Source: Lachnospiraceae bacterium
GTDB taxonomy: Bacteria > Bacillota > Clostridia > Lachnospirales > Lachnospiraceae
Reading direction: 5' to 3'
DNA: 5,105 nucleotides
Assembly (NCBI GenBank): GCA_017473665.1
Contig: JAFUKK010000153.1
Coordinates: forward strand, 1-5,105
In this document: in pieces, positions 1 to 5,105 of the stretch
How the letters are laid out: each line of letters starts with the position of its first letter
How positions within the stretch are numbered: the stretch's first letter is position 1
Position numbers and translations under genes: made by a program
The notes under the pieces: model-generated
The model's input: the letters and a program-made list of their open reading frames with translations, nothing else
What the model was told of the DNA's origin: nothing
Database searches by the model: none

Positions 1-34
1 AGTAAGTATTTGTGGCAGGTTTCAAAGTTCGACA

Positions 35-111
35 ATATCCACATGTAAAAATAAAATATCCACAACGAAAAAATACTTTAAGCACATTTTCGTTGTGGAT
101 AATGTGGAAAA
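35..111. promoter_or_regulatory. Cluster of DnaA-box-like 9-mers
   Basis: Four 9-mers resembling the DnaA box TTATCCACA lie within 77 bp. ATATCCACA occurs at 35-43 and again at 56-64 on the plus strand, each with one mismatch. An exact TTATCCACA is on the minus strand at 94-102, and TTTTCCACA (one mismatch) is directly beside it at 103-111. The boxes at 56-64 and 94-102 are the two arms of the murC terminator stem, so part of the clustering comes from that palindrome. The sequence matches are seen directly. DnaA binding is inference. No AT-rich unwinding element or dnaA/dnaN gene is visible here, so this is not called an origin. Confidence 0.35.
47..101 (-). terminator. Intrinsic terminator of murC
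   Basis: Read on the minus strand just after the murC stop, a perfect 15-bp stem (87-101 pairing with 57-71) encloses a 15-nt loop. It is followed at once by TTTTATTTTT (56 to 47). This is the stem plus U-tract form of a Rho-independent terminator, and it lies 11 nt past the stop codon. The stem is only moderately GC-rich and the loop is longer than usual, so termination may be incomplete. Both arms also contain DnaA-box-like sequence. Confidence 0.65.
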
Positions 112-1500
112 CTAAATTCCCAGCAGATTTTCGCCGATTTTTACAACGTCTCCGGCACCCATAGTTATCAACAGGTCTCCTGTTGTGCAATTTTCCAGTA
201 AGAAATTTTCCACTTCGTCAAAGGTGGGGAAATAATAAGCTGCAGTGCCGCGATTCTCCAATGCCTGACGCAGATGGTCGGAACTAATGCCGGATTCATT
301 TACTTCCCGGGCGGCGTAAATATCCGGAAGCACCACCATATCTGCCAAGCTTAAGGCTTCTGCAAATTCCTCCAGAAATGCCTGTGTACGGGTATAGGTA
401 TGGGGTTGGAATACACACCACAATCTTTTGTGGGACATATTGCGGGCAGCAGTTAAAGCCATGCGGATCTCCGTAGGGTGATGGGCATAATCATCCACAA
501 TGGTAATGCCGCCTAAAGTACCTTTATATTGGAAACGTCTGTCCGTGCCGTTAAAGTCGGACAACGCCTGTTTGCTGATGCTGGAAGGAATATCCTGATA
601 ATCTGCCAATGCAATAGCAGCAATGGCATTTGCTACATTGTGGGCTCCGGGTACATGTAAGGTATATTCTGTTTCCTGTCCGGCAGGTCCTTTCAAGGTA
701 AAAGTGGGGCGAGCCATTTTGTCATAGCTGATGGTGGTGGGATAATAATCTGCCTCGGTAATCCCCACCCGATTGGTATAAGTAATTACCTTTCCTTTGC
801 AGGCAGAAGTAATATAGTCCAAATCAGGAATATCATAATTGATAATCAGACAGCCATGGGCAGGAATCAGAGCGGCAAATTCACGGAAGGAGTGTCTGAT
901 GTCATCCAGGTCTTTGAAAAAATCCAGATGGTCCTCCTCTATATTTAAAATAAGTCCCACGGTAGGGAAAAAACTCAAAAAACTGTTGGTGTATTCACAA
1001 GCCTCAGTGACAAAATATTCTGAGTGTCCAATGCGTAGATTGCCTCCGATGCTGGACAGTATGCCACCTACCAGTAGTGTGGGGTCTGCCTGGGCATGCA
1101 TCAGGATATCGCTAATCATGGATGTGGTAGAGGTCTTACCGTGGGTGCCGCTGACTGCGATGGAAGTGGGATAGCTTTTCATAATCTGTCCCAAAAGCTG
1201 CGCTCTGGATAAAATGGGAATCTGCAGTTCCACAGCGGCTTGATACTCCGGATTGTCGGGGTGTATGGCGCTGGTGTACACCATTACATCTAAATCCGCT
1301 GTAATATTACTCCGTCTATGCCCATACAATACAGTAATCCCTTGGGACGTAAGCCGGCGTGTCAGCTCAGATTCCTGTCTGTCGGAACCGGACACCCGAA
1401 ACCCTGCATCGGCCAGAACCTGTGCCAGGGCGCTCATGCTAATACCGCCGATACCGATAAAATGTATCCGGCAGGGCTTTTTCATATCTATTTCAAACAT
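112..1500 (-). CDS. murC: UDP-N-acetylmuramate--L-alanine ligase MurC
   Basis: This cytoplasmic Mur ligase uses ATP to add L-alanine to UDP-N-acetylmuramate, the first amino acid of the peptidoglycan stem peptide. At 462 residues it has the normal family length. The N-terminal UDP-binding Rossmann domain opens with GIGGISMSALA (16-26). The central ATPase domain has the P-loop SGTHGKTSTT (117-126), EACEYTNSFL (166-175), NIEEDHLD (186-193) and HNVANA (287-292). The C-terminal ligase domain has GTDRRFQ (318-324), DDYAHHPTE (336-344), FQPHTYTRT (364-372) and MGAGDV (447-452). These motifs are typical of MurC rather than MurD, MurE or MurF. The open frame continues upstream to an ATG at 1524, but GGAGG lies 7 nt before the ATG at 1500, so 1500 is the preferred start. 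The gene has its own promoter and terminator and is divergent from glgC. Confidence 0.96.
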   Translation of the reverse strand: MFEIDMKKPCRIHFIGIGGISMSALAQVLADAGFRVSGSDRQESELTRRLTSQGITVLYGHRRSNITADLDVMVYTSAIHPDNPEYQAAVELQIPILSRAQLLGQIMKSYPTSIAVSGTHGKTSTTSMISDILMHAQADPTLLVGGILSSIGGNLRIGHSEYFVTEACEYTNSFLSFFPTVGLILNIEEDHLDFFKDLDDIRHSFREFAALIPAHGCLIINYDIPDLDYITSACKGKVITYTNRVGITEADYYPTTISYDKMARPTFTLKGPAGQETEYTLHVPGAHNVANAIAAIALADYQDIPSSISKQALSDFNGTDRRFQYKGTLGGITIVDDYAHHPTEIRMALTAARNMSHKRLWCVFQPHTYTRTQAFLEEFAEALSLADMVVLPDIYAAREVNESGISSDHLRQALENRGTAAYYFPTFDEVENFLLENCTTGDLLITMGAGDVVKIGENLLGI

Positions 1501-1507
1501 ATATAAA

Positions 1508-1512
1508 CCTCC
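1508..1512 (-). promoter_or_regulatory. murC ribosome binding site, decides the start
   Basis: GGAGG on the minus strand is separated by 7 nt (TTTATAT) from the ATG at 1500. The alternative in-frame ATG at 1524 would lie upstream of this site and has no comparable Shine-Dalgarno. It would also fall at about the predicted transcription start. The protein therefore begins MFEIDMKKP. Confidence 0.85.
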
Positions 1513-1531
1513 AACTGAAATCATCCCTTAT

Positions 1532-1560
1532 AGTATATCACCAATTTATGGAAAAATAAA
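1532..1560 (-). promoter_or_regulatory. Predicted murC promoter (extended -10)
   Basis: On the minus strand, TGATATACT (1540 to 1532) matches an extended -10 element (TGnTATACT). A weak -35, TTTATT (1560 to 1555), lies 17 nt upstream. Transcription would start near 1525, giving a leader of about 25 nt that contains the GGAGG site. Prediction is from consensus only. Confidence 0.5.
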
Positions 1561-1711
1561 CACTACTTATTTATATGACAATTTGTCTAAGGGGGTGCAG
1601 GTACATAGGAAAGGTTTGTTAAAAATGCAAGATAATTCCGATGAATTTTGTGGCAATGAGAAAAAATATACAATTTTTTGATAAGAATTCAAAATAATTT
1701 GTGGAAAATTG

Positions 1712-1740
1712 TTTCTTTTCGGAATAGGTTATGTTATAAT
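1712..1740 (+). promoter_or_regulatory. Predicted glgC operon promoter (extended -10)
   Basis: TATAAT at 1735-1740 is a perfect -10 hexamer preceded by TG at 1732-1733, giving the extended form TGnTATAAT. The -35 region is poor: TTTCTT at 1712-1717 has the right 17-nt spacing, and TTGTTT at 1709-1714 would need a 20-nt spacer. Transcription would start near 1747, leaving a leader of about 34 nt. The perfect extended -10 with a weak -35 suggests vegetative sigma factor use, possibly with an activator (inference). Confidence 0.65.
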
Positions 1741-1769
1741 GATTGTACAAAAATTTAGGAAGACTGGAT

Positions 1770-1777
1770 GAGGTGAT
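1770..1777 (+). promoter_or_regulatory. glgC ribosome binding site
   Basis: GAGGTGAT is complementary over 8 nt to the usual 3' end of Firmicute 16S rRNA. Its 3' end is only 3 nt from the ATG at 1781, but the GAGG core is at normal distance. It supports the start at 1781 over the later in-frame ATG codons (residues 6 and 9), which have no such site. Confidence 0.75.
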
Positions 1778-1780
1778 GAC

Positions 1781-3052
1781 ATGATAAAGAAAGAAATGAT
1801 AGCCATGCTATTGGCTGGAGGACAAGGCAGCCGTTTGGGTGTTTTGACATCCAAGGTGGCAAAGCCTGCAGTAGCATTTGGAGGAAAATATAGAATCATT
1901 GATTTTCCCCTGTCAAACTGTATTAATTCGGGTGTAGATACAGTGGGTGTACTGACCCAGTACCAGCCCCTGCGTTTGAATTCCCATATCGGTATTGGTA
2001 TTCCCTGGGATTTGGACCGCAATATCGGAGGCGTATCCGTACTCCCCCCTTATGAGAAGAGTGTAAACAGTGAGTGGTATACCGGTACAGCTAACGCGAT
2101 TTATCAGAACCTGGAGTATATGGAGAGCTTTAATCCCGAATATATTCTGATTTTGTCCGGTGATCATATTTATAAGATGGATTATGAGGAGATGCTGAAT
2201 TTCCACAAAGAGAAGGGGGCAGAGTGTACCATTGCGGTTATGCCTGTACCCATTGAGGAAGCCAGCCGTTTCGGTATCATGATAGCGGACGAGGAGAGAC
2301 GTATTACCGAGTTTGAAGAGAAGCCTGCACAGCCCAGAAGTAATCTGGCATCCATGGGTATTTATATTTTCAACTGGAAGACCCTGAAGGAGGCACTGAT
2401 TGCTATGGCACAGCAACCTGCTCTGGACTTTGGTAAGCATGTAATTCCCTACTGTCATGAAAAGGGGGCACCCTTATATGCATATGAATTTACCGGTTAC
2501 TGGAAGGATGTAGGTACTTTGCACTCCTATTGGGAAGCAAATATGGAGCTGATTGATATTGTACCCGAGTTCAACCTATATGAGGAATATTGGAAGATTT
2601 ATACCAAGAGTGATATCCTTCCGCCCCAGTATTTCTCTGCAGAAAGCAGAGTAGAGCGTTGTATCATCGGTGAAGGTACCGATATTCATGGTGAGGTATA
2701 CAATTCAGTCATCGGATGTGGTGTTACCATCGGTAAAGGTACCGTGGTAAGAGATTCGATCATTATGAATGGTACGGTCACCGGAGAAAATTGTGAATTA
2801 TACAAGGCTATTGTGGCTGAAAATGCAGAGATTCAGAATTATGTAAAATTAGGTATCGGTGACGAAACGCAGAATGATACTGCACCCCATATTTATAATC
2901 ACGGTCTGGTAACCGTAGGTGAAAAGAGTGTAGTTCCTGAGGGCGTTACCGTAGGAAAGAATACCGTTATTTCCGGTGTTACCGATAGAAGTGATTACCC
3001 GGATGCTTATCTTGCAAGCGGCAAAACATTGATTAAGGCAGGTGAACAGTAA
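1781..3052 (+). CDS. glgC: Glucose-1-phosphate adenylyltransferase, catalytic subunit GlgC
   Basis: GlgC converts glucose-1-phosphate and ATP to ADP-glucose and pyrophosphate, the committed step of bacterial glycogen synthesis in the cytoplasm. At 423 residues it has the usual GlgC length. The nucleotidyltransferase domain (about 1-260) carries the intact loop [10 protein letters not shown] (11-20), [16 protein letters not shown] (27-42), GTANAIYQN (102-110), [10 protein letters not shown] (126-135, with metal-binding Asp128), EKP (180-182, with the sugar-phosphate Lys181) and YWKDVGT (240-246, with Asp243). A left-handed beta-helix of hexapeptide-like repeats follows at about 290-400, which in this family takes part in allosteric control and assembly. 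The gene is first in the operon, and its stop overlaps the glgD start by one base, indicating translational coupling. No allosteric effector can be deduced from the sequence alone. Confidence 0.96.
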   Translation: MIKKEMIAMLLAGGQGSRLGVLTSKVAKPAVAFGGKYRIIDFPLSNCINSGVDTVGVLTQYQPLRLNSHIGIGIPWDLDRNIGGVSVLPPYEKSVNSEWYTGTANAIYQNLEYMESFNPEYILILSGDHIYKMDYEEMLNFHKEKGAECTIAVMPVPIEEASRFGIMIADEERRITEFEEKPAQPRSNLASMGIYIFNWKTLKEALIAMAQQPALDFGKHVIPYCHEKGAPLYAYEFTGYWKDVGTLHSYWEANMELIDIVPEFNLYEEYWKIYTKSDILPPQYFSAESRVERCIIGEGTDIHGEVYNSVIGCGVTIGKGTVVRDSIIMNGTVTGENCELYKAIVAENAEIQNYVKLGIGDETQNDTAPHIYNHGLVTVGEKSVVPEGVTVGKNTVISGVTDRSDYPDAYLASGKTLIKAGEQ

Positions 3053-4170
3053 TGAGAGCAATCGGAATAATTTTAGCAGGCGGTAACAACCATCGGATGA
3101 GGGAGCTTTCCCAGAAGAGAGCTATCTGTGCAATGCCTATGGCAGGCAGCTACCGCAGTATTGATTTTACCCTGAGTAATATGGCCAATTCCCATATTCA
3201 AAAGGTGGCAGTGTTTACCCAGTACAATGCCCGTAGCTTAAATGAACATTTAAGTTCCTCCAAATGGTGGGACTTCGGACGTAAGCAGGGTGGTCTGTTT
3301 GTATTCACTCCCGTAGTAACTGCAGATAACACCAACTGGTATAGAGGTACCGCAGATGCGATTTATCAGAATCTGGACTTCCTGAAAAAGAGTCATGAGC
3401 CCTATGTGGTTATTGCCAACGGCGACATGATTTACAAGCTGGATTTCAATAAGGTATTGGAATACCATATTGATAAAAAGGCAGATATTACTGTAGTATA
3501 TAAGGAACATGCAGAGACTGCCAATATGGAGCGATTTGGCACCATTACGCTGGATGAGGATAGTCGTATTGTGGATTACGATGAAAAGCCTTTAGAGGCA
3601 AAGGGTGATACCGTATCCTGCGGTATCTATATCATCCGTCGTCGTCAGTTGATTGATATCATCGAGAAGTGCGCAGAGGAGGATAGATACGACTTTGTAA
3701 AGGACGTATTGATTCGTTATAAGGATCAGAAGCGCATCTATGGATATAAGTTGGACGAGTACTGGAGAAATATTGCATCCGTAGAGGATTACTACAGTAC
3801 CAATATGGATTTCCTGAAACCGGAGGTAAGGGATTATTTCTTTAAGCAGTATCCTGATATTTATTCCAAGGTGGACGACCTGCCTCCCGCAAAATATAAT
3901 CCCGGTGCACGGATTTGTAACAGTCTGGTAGCCAGCGGAAGTATTGTAAACGGTGTGGTAGAGAATTCCGTTCTCTTCAAGAAGACATATGTGGGTAATA
4001 ATTGTACCATCAAGAATTCTATTATCCTCAATGATGTATACATTGCAGACAATTCTGTGATTGAAAATTGTATTGTGGAAAGCCGCAGTACCATTAAGGA
4101 AGGCTCCGTACTTAAGGGTGAAGGAGCACCCCGTATTGTCATCGAGAGAAATGACAGATTTGTAATGTAA
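3052..4170 (+). CDS. glgD: GlgD, regulatory-type paralogue of ADP-glucose pyrophosphorylase
   Basis: This 372-residue GlgC paralogue has the same layout: a nucleotidyltransferase-like domain (about 1-255) and a shorter left-handed beta-helix (about 285-355). It keeps GTADAIYQN (99-107), NGDMIYKLDF (123-132, Asp125 retained) and EKP (178-180). The nucleotide loop is GGNNHRM instead of GGQGSRL, and the YWKDVGT motif has become YWRNIAS (237-243), so the metal-ligand Asp is Asn240. In Firmicutes, GlgD is known to form a hetero-oligomer with GlgC and to modulate it while having little or no activity alone. The residue losses here agree with that. The start ATG overlaps the glgC stop (TAATG), with AGGTGA at 3040-3045 six nt upstream. 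No terminator separates it from spoVG. Confidence 0.94.
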   Translation: MRAIGIILAGGNNHRMRELSQKRAICAMPMAGSYRSIDFTLSNMANSHIQKVAVFTQYNARSLNEHLSSSKWWDFGRKQGGLFVFTPVVTADNTNWYRGTADAIYQNLDFLKKSHEPYVVIANGDMIYKLDFNKVLEYHIDKKADITVVYKEHAETANMERFGTITLDEDSRIVDYDEKPLEAKGDTVSCGIYIIRRRQLIDIIEKCAEEDRYDFVKDVLIRYKDQKRIYGYKLDEYWRNIASVEDYYSTNMDFLKPEVRDYFFKQYPDIYSKVDDLPPAKYNPGARICNSLVASGSIVNGVVENSVLFKKTYVGNNCTIKNSIILNDVYIADNSVIENCIVESRSTIKEGSVLKGEGAPRIVIERNDRFVM

Positions 4171-4227
4171 AGTAACTCAATACAAAAGAAAGCAACGCGA
4201 TAGCAGAATTTACAAGGAGGGTTCGAC

Positions 4228-4506
4228 ATGCAGATTACAGATGTTCGTGTTCGCAAGGTTACGAAAGCAGGCAAAATGAAGGCAATTGTTTCAATTACTT
4301 TGGACAATGAATTTGTGGTTCATGACATCAAAGTGATTGAGGGCGAGAAGGGCTTATTCATAGCAATGCCCAGTAAGAAATCGATGGATGGTGAATACCG
4401 TGATATTGCTCATCCCATCAATTCCGATACCCGGGATGTTATCCAGAGAACCATCCTGGATAGTTATGCGAAAGCTTTGGAAGAATCCGACGAGGAAATT
4501 GAATAA
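4228..4506 (+). CDS. spoVG: Septation/sporulation regulator SpoVG
   Basis: SpoVG is a small nucleic-acid-binding protein. In Firmicutes it affects asymmetric septation, sporulation, capsule and virulence gene expression. At 92 residues it is close to full family length. Family hallmarks are [11 protein letters not shown] at the N-terminus, [17 protein letters not shown] (23-39), GLFIAMPSK (42-50) and RDIAHPI (58-64). The acidic C-terminal tail (ESDEEIE) is typical of the variable family end. AAGGAGG at 4214-4220 lies 7 nt before the ATG, a strong ribosome binding site. The gene sits 57 nt after glgD. No -10/-35 pair or sigma-H-like promoter is evident in that gap, so it is probably co-transcribed with glgCD, and a terminator follows 4 nt after the stop. 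Confidence 0.96.
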   Translation: MQITDVRVRKVTKAGKMKAIVSITLDNEFVVHDIKVIEGEKGLFIAMPSKKSMDGEYRDIAHPINSDTRDVIQRTILDSYAKALEESDEEIE

Positions 4507-4510
4507 CATC

Positions 4511-4540
4511 AAGAGCCGCTCCTTTGGGGGCGGCTTTTTT
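4511..4540 (+). terminator. Intrinsic terminator of the glgCD-spoVG operon
   Basis: A GC-rich stem of 9 pairs (4514-4522 with 4527-4535, including one G-U) closes a TTTG loop and runs into a TTTTTT tract ending at 4540. Flanking A/T pairs can lengthen the stem. It begins 4 nt after the spoVG stop and has the full form of a Rho-independent terminator on the plus strand. Confidence 0.92.
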
Positions 4541-4550
4541 CTGCCTTAAG

Positions 4551-4650
4551 CTCCTACCCCAGTCCCGCCGCCCGCATCACCCGCCCAGTCTCCGCCCTAC
4601 CTGCCTGTATCTCTCGCCCCATTGCCCTACCCCCGGCCCGTCCGATGCCA
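4551..4650. other. C-rich non-coding patch with two G-quadruplex motifs on the minus strand
   Basis: By count, these 100 bases contain 55 C and 16 G, a strong strand bias unlike the genes to the left. On the minus strand the G-runs satisfy the standard G3+N1-7 pattern twice. At 4557-4582 the runs are separated by loops of 3, 4 and 6 nt, with a spare run at 4584-4586. At 4617-4639 the loops are 4, 2 and 2 nt. The patch lies just past the operon terminator and contains no supported gene. From 4651 to 4716 only a small hairpin is seen (CCCTT at 4703-4707 with AAGGG at 4712-4716). Function is unknown. Confidence 0.6.
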
Positions 4651-4882
4651 CCTCCCTCCTGCAGGCACCTGGGCTGTACCTTGGTTGGATTTTCATAAGC
4701 CCCCCTTCGGTAAGGGACGGTGTCTTTTACCGAATGAACATTGCCAGCCTGCTGTATGTCCTGCAAAGACAGATGGTACACTTGGTACAAAATAACGGGC
4801 TCCATATACTCCCACGGGCATACGTTTCGTGCCATCAGTTGTCTAAGCAAACGCGGTGGAGAATAGCACAAGGGACAGGCAC

Positions 4883-4914
4883 GCACAAAGGGTACATCCG
4901 TGTACCCCTTGTGC
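4883..4914. repeat. Central hairpin A of the inverted repeat
   Basis: A 14-position stem (4883-4896 with 4901-4914) has one A/C mismatch at 4889/4908 and a TCCG loop. An upstream copy of GCACAAGG at 4866-4873 could compete for pairing with CCTTGTGC at 4907-4914, so two alternative folds are possible. Confidence 0.75.
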
Positions 4915-4915
4915 T

Positions 4916-4937
4916 CATTCGACATCCATGTCGAATG
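4916..4937. repeat. Central hairpin B of the inverted repeat
   Basis: A perfect 9-bp stem (CATTCGACA at 4916-4924 with TGTCGAATG at 4929-4937) has a TCCA loop and lies 1 nt after hairpin A. The apex ACA-TCCA-TGT is almost the same as the ACA-TCCG-TGT apex of hairpin A. Confidence 0.75.
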
Positions 4938-5105
4938 TCCTTGTTACTTATGCGTTTGCTAAGACAACGGTATGGACACTCCACTTGTCATGCCCTTTGG
5001 GAGTATATGGAGCCCGTTATTTTGTTCGGCTAAGTACAAGACTGTCTTTGCAGGGCATATTGCAGGCGTAGGCAATGTCCATCGTATAAAAGACACCGTT
5101 AATAA

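Larger units (their letters stand above)
4717..5099. repeat. Long imperfect inverted repeat, about 383 bp, unknown element
   Basis: The two arms pair in nested order: 4717-4729 with 5087-5099 (13/13), 4734-4745 with 5071-5082 (11/12), 4748-4772 with 5042-5066 (22/25), 4788-4814 with 4998-5024 (27/27), and 4838-4854 with 4952-4968 (16/17). Diverged stretches of unequal length lie between them. The centre (4855-4951) holds two separate hairpins. Similarity stops sharply outside the terminal ACGGTGTCTTTTA, which looks like a terminal inverted repeat. No transposase and no convincing target-site duplication are visible, although only 6 bases remain on the right. It could be a non-autonomous palindromic (MITE-like) element, two diverged copies of a dispersed repeat head to head, or DNA for a rod-shaped structured RNA. 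Confidence 0.85.

Noticed and set aside
1577..1587. Perfect palindrome GACAATTTGTC as an operator
   Set aside because: It is an 11-nt odd palindrome upstream of both promoter cores, but it is short, matches no operator known to me, and could occur by chance in AT-rich DNA.
839..1681. Plus-strand open frames opposite murC (839-1174, 1253-1681, 1318-1506)
   Set aside because: They are antisense shadows of a fully convincing murC and have no ribosome binding sites or recognisable motifs.
1913..2458. Minus-strand open frame opposite glgC
   Set aside because: It is an antisense shadow of conserved glgC coding sequence with no start signals. The same holds for 1729-2022, 2849-3061, 3250-3510 and 3861-4307.
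4171..4227. Sigma-H promoter for spoVG
   Set aside because: No AGGA-type -35 with a GAAT -10 at proper spacing could be found in the gap.
4554..4925. 123-codon minus-strand open frame containing WEYMEPVIL
   Set aside because: Its ATG lies in the loop of central hairpin B without a properly spaced Shine-Dalgarno. Its C-terminal third is low-complexity Gly/Arg/Ala translated from the C-rich patch. It is best explained by the repeat.
4524..5033. 169-codon plus-strand open frame
   Set aside because: It starts at a TTG inside the terminator loop with no ribosome binding site. It crosses the C-rich patch and both arms of the inverted repeat, and shows no domain features.
4856..5071. 71-codon plus-strand open frame within the repeat
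   Set aside because: It lies wholly inside the palindrome, overlaps the other frames, has no ribosome binding site, and is only the mirror of the left arm.
4711..5105. Target-site duplication flanking the inverted repeat
   Set aside because: The bases next to the ends (GGG on the left, TAA on the right) do not match, and only 6 bases remain on the right, so no duplication can be claimed.

Overview
The window looks like a chromosomal segment from a low-to-moderate GC Firmicute, most likely a Lachnospiraceae-type clostridium. The evidence is a Gram-positive set of genes (a two-subunit GlgC/GlgD ADP-glucose pyrophosphorylase, SpoVG and MurC), strong GGAGG/AGGTGAT ribosome binding sites, and extended -10 promoters. 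The family-level placement is inference from gene content and gene order.

Layout: (1) 1-111 is a short non-coding stretch holding a 15-bp perfect stem with a U-rich tail, which terminates murC on the minus strand. It overlaps a cluster of four DnaA-box-like 9-mers. (2) 112-1500, minus strand, is murC (UDP-N-acetylmuramate--L-alanine ligase), whose true start is 8 codons inside the longest open frame. (3) 1501-1780 is a divergent intergenic region with one extended -10 promoter facing each way. (4) 1781-4506, plus strand, is a probable operon glgC-glgD-spoVG: glgC and glgD overlap by one base (TAATG), and spoVG follows after 57 nt with no visible terminator between. (5) 4511-4540 is an intrinsic terminator closing the operon. 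(6) 4541-5105 has no credible gene. It contains a C-rich patch with two G-quadruplex motifs on the minus strand, then a roughly 383-bp imperfect inverted repeat (4717-5099) with two small hairpins at its centre.

How the genes work together: GlgC makes ADP-glucose from glucose-1-phosphate and ATP. GlgD is a paralogous partner whose catalytic motifs are degenerate, so it probably serves as a regulatory subunit. SpoVG is a small nucleic-acid-binding regulator of sporulation, division and envelope functions, and its placement behind the glycogen genes suggests co-expression. MurC, read divergently, makes a cell-wall precursor and appears to be monocistronic.

The most unusual part is the non-coding 3' end. 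The large inverted repeat has sharp ends, a 27-bp perfect arm segment, and a branched tip made of two hairpins that share the same loop motif. It could be a mobile palindromic element or a structured RNA. Nothing in the window decides between them.
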